Shown in pieces: positions 30,587 through 34,658 of a stretch of 34,658 bases of DNA (positions within the stretch are counted from its first letter, which is position 1; each line of letters starts with the position of its first letter). Source of the stretch: Fimbriimonadaceae bacterium (GTDB lineage: Bacteria; Armatimonadota; Fimbriimonadia; Fimbriimonadales; Fimbriimonadaceae). The position numbers and the translations under genes were made by a program. The notes under the pieces are model-generated. The model made no database searches. It saw only the letters and a list, made by a program, of their open reading frames with translations, and had not been told where the DNA came from. Location of the stretch: assembly GCA_020850835.1 (NCBI GenBank), contig JADZDX010000096.1, positions 1 through 34,658 on the forward strand. Reading direction: 5' to 3'.

Positions 30587-33500
30587 TTGTGCTTGAAGCT
30601 CAAGAGCGTCCGGATATTTGGGTTTAAGACCTTCGCCGAGAGGGTTGAGTTTGATTTGAACGCCGACATCATTGCGATTGTCGGCCCGAACGGGTGCGGT
30701 AAATCAAACATTGTTGACGCGATTCTCTGGGGCCTTGGCGAACCTAATGCTCGGAATTTGCGTGCAAGTAGTGGCGTTGATGTAATCTTTAATGGCTCTG
30801 CCAAGCGCAAGCCCCTTGGCTTTGCTGAAGTTACCCTGCTCTTTGACAACGAGGATGGCTCTCTCCCCCTTGATGCGGCTGAAGTTGCCATTACCCGGAA
30901 GGTGAACCGTGCTGGCGAGTCCCATTTCTCGATCAATCGACGGGCTTGTCGCCTGAAAGATATTTACGATCTGCTTGCTGATTCCGGATTGGGCCGTGCG
31001 GGTTATGCAATTGTTGGTCAATCTGAGATTGATCAAGCATTGAGCGCGAGTGCAGAGGAGCGCCGGGCATGGATTGATGAGGCAGCTGGTGTCCAACGCT
31101 TTCGATCGAAGCGAGTGGAGTCGTTGCGGCGCCTTGAAGCGGCGCGGGATCACCTTTCTAGAATTGACCAAATCCTTGCTGATATTGAGTTCCAACGCGA
31201 GCCCTTGAGAGAGGAAGCGGAAGTCGCCAAGCGATATCAAGAGATCCGTTGCGCCCTTGAAGAACTCGAAACTAATCTGCTCGTCAACGAGATTCAGGGT
31301 GCACAACAGGAGTTTGAACGCATTGGACAGCAACGTGGTGAAGCTCAGGCGCAACATGAGCGGGCAATAAAGGAGCTACAGACTCACCATCAAGCGATAG
31401 AAGTAAATGGCGCTGAGCTTGCCGAACTTGAACGGAGACTGGACGCGCTTCGAGAGCTTCGCCAAAGCCAGCTGAGCGGGGTGGAGCGTGCTGAATCAGC
31501 TATTGCCTTGGCTCGGCAACGCCTTGAGAGCCTTGAGGAACTTGAGAAGGACCTAAAGGGGGCTCAGGATGAGAGCGTAATCTTGCACCGAGATGCGGAA
31601 CATGAATTGGCAATTGTCGCAGGTGAGATCGAGGGCATCCAAAGGGAACTTTCAAATTGTCAAGCTTCAGCGACACAGGATGTTGAGGCCCTCCAACTTG
31701 AACTCAACAACATAGAGGCGTCTCTAGAATCCGCAAAAGCACTTGAGGCGCAGCGAGTTCGTCATGAGGCAGAAGCTTCGCAGGCAATTAAGCGGCTTAC
31801 CGTAATATCCGAGGAAGCACAAGGTGTTAGGGCTGCGATAGCTGATCTTCGTCAGGCCATTGGGTCCGCGCAAGAAAGGGTTGATGAACTCAACCGCGTG
31901 TTCGAGATCAGCGAGGCTGCCTTGGCTGAGGCCAAGGATGAGGCCCTGAGGATCACCGAAAGCCAAGCAGAGACTAGTAGCTCAGTCCAAAGGCTGGGCG
32001 GTGAACTTTCCATGCTGGAAGGCCGCCGGGCTGGACTGGAAGCAACGCTGGAGACTCTGGAGGGATTGGGGCAGGGAGCGCGCGCGGTCATGGACCTAGT
32101 GCGATCTGGCGAGTTGGAAGATGACTACATTCCTATCTCGACAGCTATTGAAGTCAGTGAGGCACATGCTGTCGCTATTGAGACCGCCTTGGGAGGAGCA
32201 GCCCATGACCTCATTACTCCGCACGTCAGAGATGCGAAGATTGCCATTGAGCTTCTTAAACGAAAGGCTCTTGGTCGTGCGACTTTCCAACCTTTGAACC
32301 TTGTCCGGCCTGCACCCAGTCACGCGCGTGCGCTAAGGGGACCGGGCATTATCGGGGTTGCCGCCGATCTTGTAAGCTGCGTCGAAGAGCATCGTCCGGT
32401 CGTGGAGGCATTGCTCGGACGTATCGTTGTCGTTGAGTCGCTTGATGACAGCATTCGACTCGCCAACACGAAAGGTTGGTCTCGGCTCGTGACGTTAGAC
32501 GGTGAGGTCGTTCATAGCGGCGGCGCGGTCACTGGGGGAAGGAGTGGGCGGCAGGGAACAGGAATCGTTCAGCGAAGATCTGAGCTGGCGGCATTAGTTT
32601 GCAAGATGGAGTCCCAAAGAGTTGCGCTCGATCAGGCATTGAAGGCATTGGCAGAAGCCGATTCCAAGTTAAGGACAGCGACAGAGGTAAAGACAGACGC
32701 TGCTCATGCGCAGGAAGCGGCCCAAGCAGAAGTACAAGAGGCAAGTAATTGGCTTACCCAACTACAACGCGAGTTGGCTTCGACCGAACGGGAAGGAGAC
32801 CGCTTAGATCGAGAGAAGCGTGAGCTTAAGGCCTTTCGCGTCCCAGAAGGTACAGAGATTGTCGATCTCGAAAAGATGGGCAAGGATCGGGATAAGTTGC
32901 TGGGCAAGCTTGCGGCCATGACTGCGGAAGCGGAAGCCGCCTCGGATCGCAAACGCGAACTCAATTCCCAGCTAACCCAGGCTGAACTGCGCCGGCAGGC
33001 GGCTCTAGGGCGAGTAGAAAAGGTAGGTTGTGGTACGGCCACGCGAGCTGAGCGCTTGTCCGGCCTAGCAGGCGAACGGGCTGACTGGGAGGAAAGGATC
33101 AAGAACTCGACGACCGAGAAGGATGAAGCTCAGGGTCAAGCTGATCAGCTTAGAACTGATCTTGAGACGACACAAGCTCTGAGAAAGGAACTGCTAAGTC
33201 AAGGTTATCGCCTCTCGGAGGAGGCCAAAGATACCGAAGAGAGCATGCATCGGCTTGACGTAATCATGAACAAGCTGGAGCTTGAGCGTGCTCGCTGTGA
33301 TTCTCGCCGAACTGCGGCGGCGCAGCGACTTCTGGAAGACTATGCAATTTCTGAAGACGATGCGATGCGGCTGCCGACAAGGGAGTTGCCGGACGATGCG
33401 CAACCCATGGTGAGCCGCCTTCGGCGCGACTTGAAGAATCTAGGTGATGTAAACCTAGGGGCTATTGAGGCCTTTAGCAGACTGTCTTCGCGGTTTATCG

Positions 33501-34066
33501 AATTGGATGCTCAGCGAGAGGATGTTAGAGCCGGCATGGAGGAACTGCAGGGCGCGGTTAAAGAGCTCGATCGCCTGACCCGAGACCGGTTCTTAAGCAC
33601 TTTCGAGCAAGTGAAGACGGCCTTTGCTCATGCTTTTGCGGAGCTGTTTGGTGGTGGAGAAGCCGAGCTCGTCCTGACGAACACGGAAGAGGTCATATCT
33701 GCTGGGGTCGCGGTTAATGTCACCATCCCTGGCAAGAAGCGCCAGCGCTTGGAGCTACTGAGCGGGGGCGAACGATCAATGAGCGCGGTAGCCTTTCTCT
33801 TTGCCTTGCTTCGGGTTAAACCAAGCCCGCTCGTGGTGCTTGATGAGGTAGATGCACCCCTCGACGGCCGAAATGTGGAGCGGTTCGCCGAGATCCTGCG
33901 GAGCTTTGCTGGCATCACCCAATTCTTGGTGATCACTCACAATCCGGTCACGATTGAAGCGGCGCCGCTCTGGTTTGGCGTGACTATGCAAGAACCTGGG
34001 TGCACGGCGATCCTGCCCTATACAGTGCCTGAAGAAGTCGTAGCGGCTAGCTTGCTACAAGTCTAG
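30587..34066 (+). CDS. smc: Chromosome segregation ATPase SMC
   Basis: A 1159-residue SMC protein that organises and separates the chromosome with ScpA and ScpB. Order: N-terminal head with GFKTFAERV and Walker A GPNGCGKSN (about residues 34 to 42), Q-loop region GQSEIDQAL, a coiled coil to about 480, the hinge at about 490 to 690 (IPISTAIEV...VTLDGEVVHSGGAVTGG), a second coiled coil to about 930, and the C-terminal head with signature LSGGERSMSAVAFLF and Walker B LVVLDEVDAPLD. Length and layout are normal. The start is TTG 30587 or TTG 30593 (LKLKSVRIFGFKTF); no Shine-Dalgarno sequence is seen. It converges with nusG with 2 bp between. Confidence 0.97.
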   Translation: MCLKLKSVRIFGFKTFAERVEFDLNADIIAIVGPNGCGKSNIVDAILWGLGEPNARNLRASSGVDVIFNGSAKRKPLGFAEVTLLFDNEDGSLPLDAAEVAITRKVNRAGESHFSINRRACRLKDIYDLLADSGLGRAGYAIVGQSEIDQALSASAEERRAWIDEAAGVQRFRSKRVESLRRLEAARDHLSRIDQILADIEFQREPLREEAEVAKRYQEIRCALEELETNLLVNEIQGAQQEFERIGQQRGEAQAQHERAIKELQTHHQAIEVNGAELAELERRLDALRELRQSQLSGVERAESAIALARQRLESLEELEKDLKGAQDESVILHRDAEHELAIVAGEIEGIQRELSNCQASATQDVEALQLELNNIEASLESAKALEAQRVRHEAEASQAIKRLTVISEEAQGVRAAIADLRQAIGSAQERVDELNRVFEISEAALAEAKDEALRITESQAETSSSVQRLGGELSMLEGRRAGLEATLETLEGLGQGARAVMDLVRSGELEDDYIPISTAIEVSEAHAVAIETALGGAAHDLITPHVRDAKIAIELLKRKALGRATFQPLNLVRPAPSHARALRGPGIIGVAADLVSCVEEHRPVVEALLGRIVVVESLDDSIRLANTKGWSRLVTLDGEVVHSGGAVTGGRSGRQGTGIVQRRSELAALVCKMESQRVALDQALKALAEADSKLRTATEVKTDAAHAQEAAQAEVQEASNWLTQLQRELASTEREGDRLDREKRELKAFRVPEGTEIVDLEKMGKDRDKLLGKLAAMTAEAEAASDRKRELNSQLTQAELRRQAALGRVEKVGCGTATRAERLSGLAGERADWEERIKNSTTEKDEAQGQADQLRTDLETTQALRKELLSQGYRLSEEAKDTEESMHRLDVIMNKLELERARCDSRRTAAAQRLLEDYAISEDDAMRLPTRELPDDAQPMVSRLRRDLKNLGDVNLGAIEAFSRLSSRFIELDAQREDVRAGMEELQGAVKELDRLTRDRFLSTFEQVKTAFAHAFAELFGGGEAELVLTNTEEVISAGVAVNVTIPGKKRQRLELLSGGERSMSAVAFLFALLRVKPSPLVVLDEVDAPLDGRNVERFAEILRSFAGITQFLVITHNPVTIEAAPLWFGVTMQEPGCTAILPYTVPEEVVAASLLQV

Positions 34067-34068
34067 GC

Positions 34069-34596
34069 TTAGACTCGTTCGACCTGGGTGAAGTCAAGTT
34101 CAACCGGGGTTTCTCGACCGAAGATATTGATCATCACCTTGATCTTTTCCCGCTCGGCGTTGACTTCTTCGATCTTGCCCGTGTAGTCGCCGAAAGGCCC
34201 TTCAACAACGCGGATAATATCGTTCTTGGCGTACGCAATCTTCGGCTGCTCCTGACTGGCCTCCAGGTTGTTGAGAATCCGCTGAACTTCACGGTCCTCC
34301 AACGGTATTGGCCGGGACCCACTCTGCAAGAACCCAGTCACTCCTGACGTACTCTTGATGAGCTTGAAAATATCGTCGGTTAGGTTCATTTGGATGAGGA
34401 TATAGCCGGGAAATAGCTTCTTATCCACGACCACCCTCTTGCCCGAGCGAGTGCTTTGCTCCTTCTCCGTTGGAATCAGGATTTCGTACATATCGTAATC
34501 CCAATATCCTTCAACCTGCGCACGCCGGGTTAAGACTTCCTTAACCTTGTTTTCGTGCCCCGAAATCGTATGTACTGCGTACCAAGCCTTTGCCAT
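34069..34596 (-). CDS. nusG: Transcription termination/antitermination protein NusG
   Basis: A 175-residue transcription factor that binds RNA polymerase and couples it with Rho or ribosomes. The NGN domain begins AWYAVHTISGHENKVKEVL and includes LFPGYILIQM and GVTGFLQSG. The C-terminal KOW domain reads IIRVVEGPFGDYTGKIEEVN... and VELDFTQVERV. The length is typical. It starts with ATG 34596, 5 nt after the end of a frame that looks like secE, the usual order secE-nusG on the minus strand. Confidence 0.97.
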   Translation of the reverse strand: MAKAWYAVHTISGHENKVKEVLTRRAQVEGYWDYDMYEILIPTEKEQSTRSGKRVVVDKKLFPGYILIQMNLTDDIFKLIKSTSGVTGFLQSGSRPIPLEDREVQRILNNLEASQEQPKIAYAKNDIIRVVEGPFGDYTGKIEEVNAEREKIKVMINIFGRETPVELDFTQVERV

Positions 34597-34601
34597 AAAT
34601 C

Positions 34602-34658
34602 TTAGCCTCGCGCCCGGAACACGGACTCAAGAATCCAACCAAATCCCATTGAGAGCCC
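34602..34658 (-). CDS. secE: Probable SecE C-terminus (partial)
   Basis: Eighteen codons and a TAA stop are visible at the window edge on the minus strand, reading GLSMGFGWILESVFRARG. A short hydrophobic stretch ending near the C-terminus and the place right before nusG fit SecE of the SecYEG translocon. The call rests mostly on gene order; the rest of the gene lies outside the window. Confidence 0.5.
   Translation of the reverse strand, partial: GLSMGFGWILESVFRARG

Noticed and set aside
30160-30936. 258-codon minus-strand frame across the murB-smc junction
   Set aside because: It spans two well-identified genes in antisense and encodes a low-complexity Arg/Ser-rich sequence.
1-34658. CRISPR arrays, insertion sequences, integrases or phage genes
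   Set aside because: No regularly spaced repeats, no transposase or integrase motifs and no terminal inverted repeats were seen on either strand.

Overview
The window (about 57% G+C by eye, dense coding, no gene-free stretch over 300 bases) looks like chromosomal DNA from Armatimonadota, probably the Fimbriimonadia. This is an inference from protein style: several PEP-CTERM secreted proteins, a pseudopilin with the FPVFAQAR N-terminal helix typical of that phylum, a dockerin-type C-terminus, and frequent TTG/GTG starts and apparently leaderless promoters.

Layout. (1) 19-2666: three paralogous secreted proteins, two with intact PEP-CTERM tails and a middle copy that has lost its tail. (2) 2711-4375: 4-hydroxyphenylpyruvate dioxygenase on the minus strand, a divergent region with twin hairpins, tRNA-Thr(CGT) and a small lipoprotein. 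(3) 4484-21857: an accessory region held together by a LacI-type regulator. A nearly identical palindrome, TGACCAAA-NN-TTTGGTCA, lies before a PEP-CTERM gene (4484), before lacI itself (5399) and before a dockerin-tailed gene (20703). From lacI to 19634 the genes run in one direction, and from 9444 onward nearly every junction overlaps: pseudopilin, small membrane protein, two ABC exporter-type half-transporters, HlyD-like adaptor, ADP-ribosylglycohydrolase-fold protein, GH127/DUF1680 protein, CitD-CitE fusion, CitF and a beta-lactamase-fold serine hydrolase. A ribokinase faces this operon. (4) 21917-23916: 2-oxoacid (pyruvate) dehydrogenase E1 beta and alpha on the minus strand. (5) 24050-34658: mostly housekeeping: an uncharacterised protein, SecDF fusion, SIS-domain sugar-phosphate protein, secreted hypothetical protein, TsaB, MurB, SMC, NusG and the probable end of SecE.

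The most novel part is the LacI-controlled region. What is seen: one operator family shared by two secreted paralogues with different C-terminal sorting modules and by a large coupled operon joining glycosidase-fold enzymes, citrate-lyase-type subunits, an ABC/HlyD export-type complex and a pseudopilin. What is inferred: an inducible system that senses a sugar-like ligand, handles a glycoconjugate or sugar/organic-acid compound and displays secreted proteins. The substrate cannot be read from the sequence. The standard CitC/CitX/CitG accessory genes for citrate lyase are absent from the window, so its true reaction is open.
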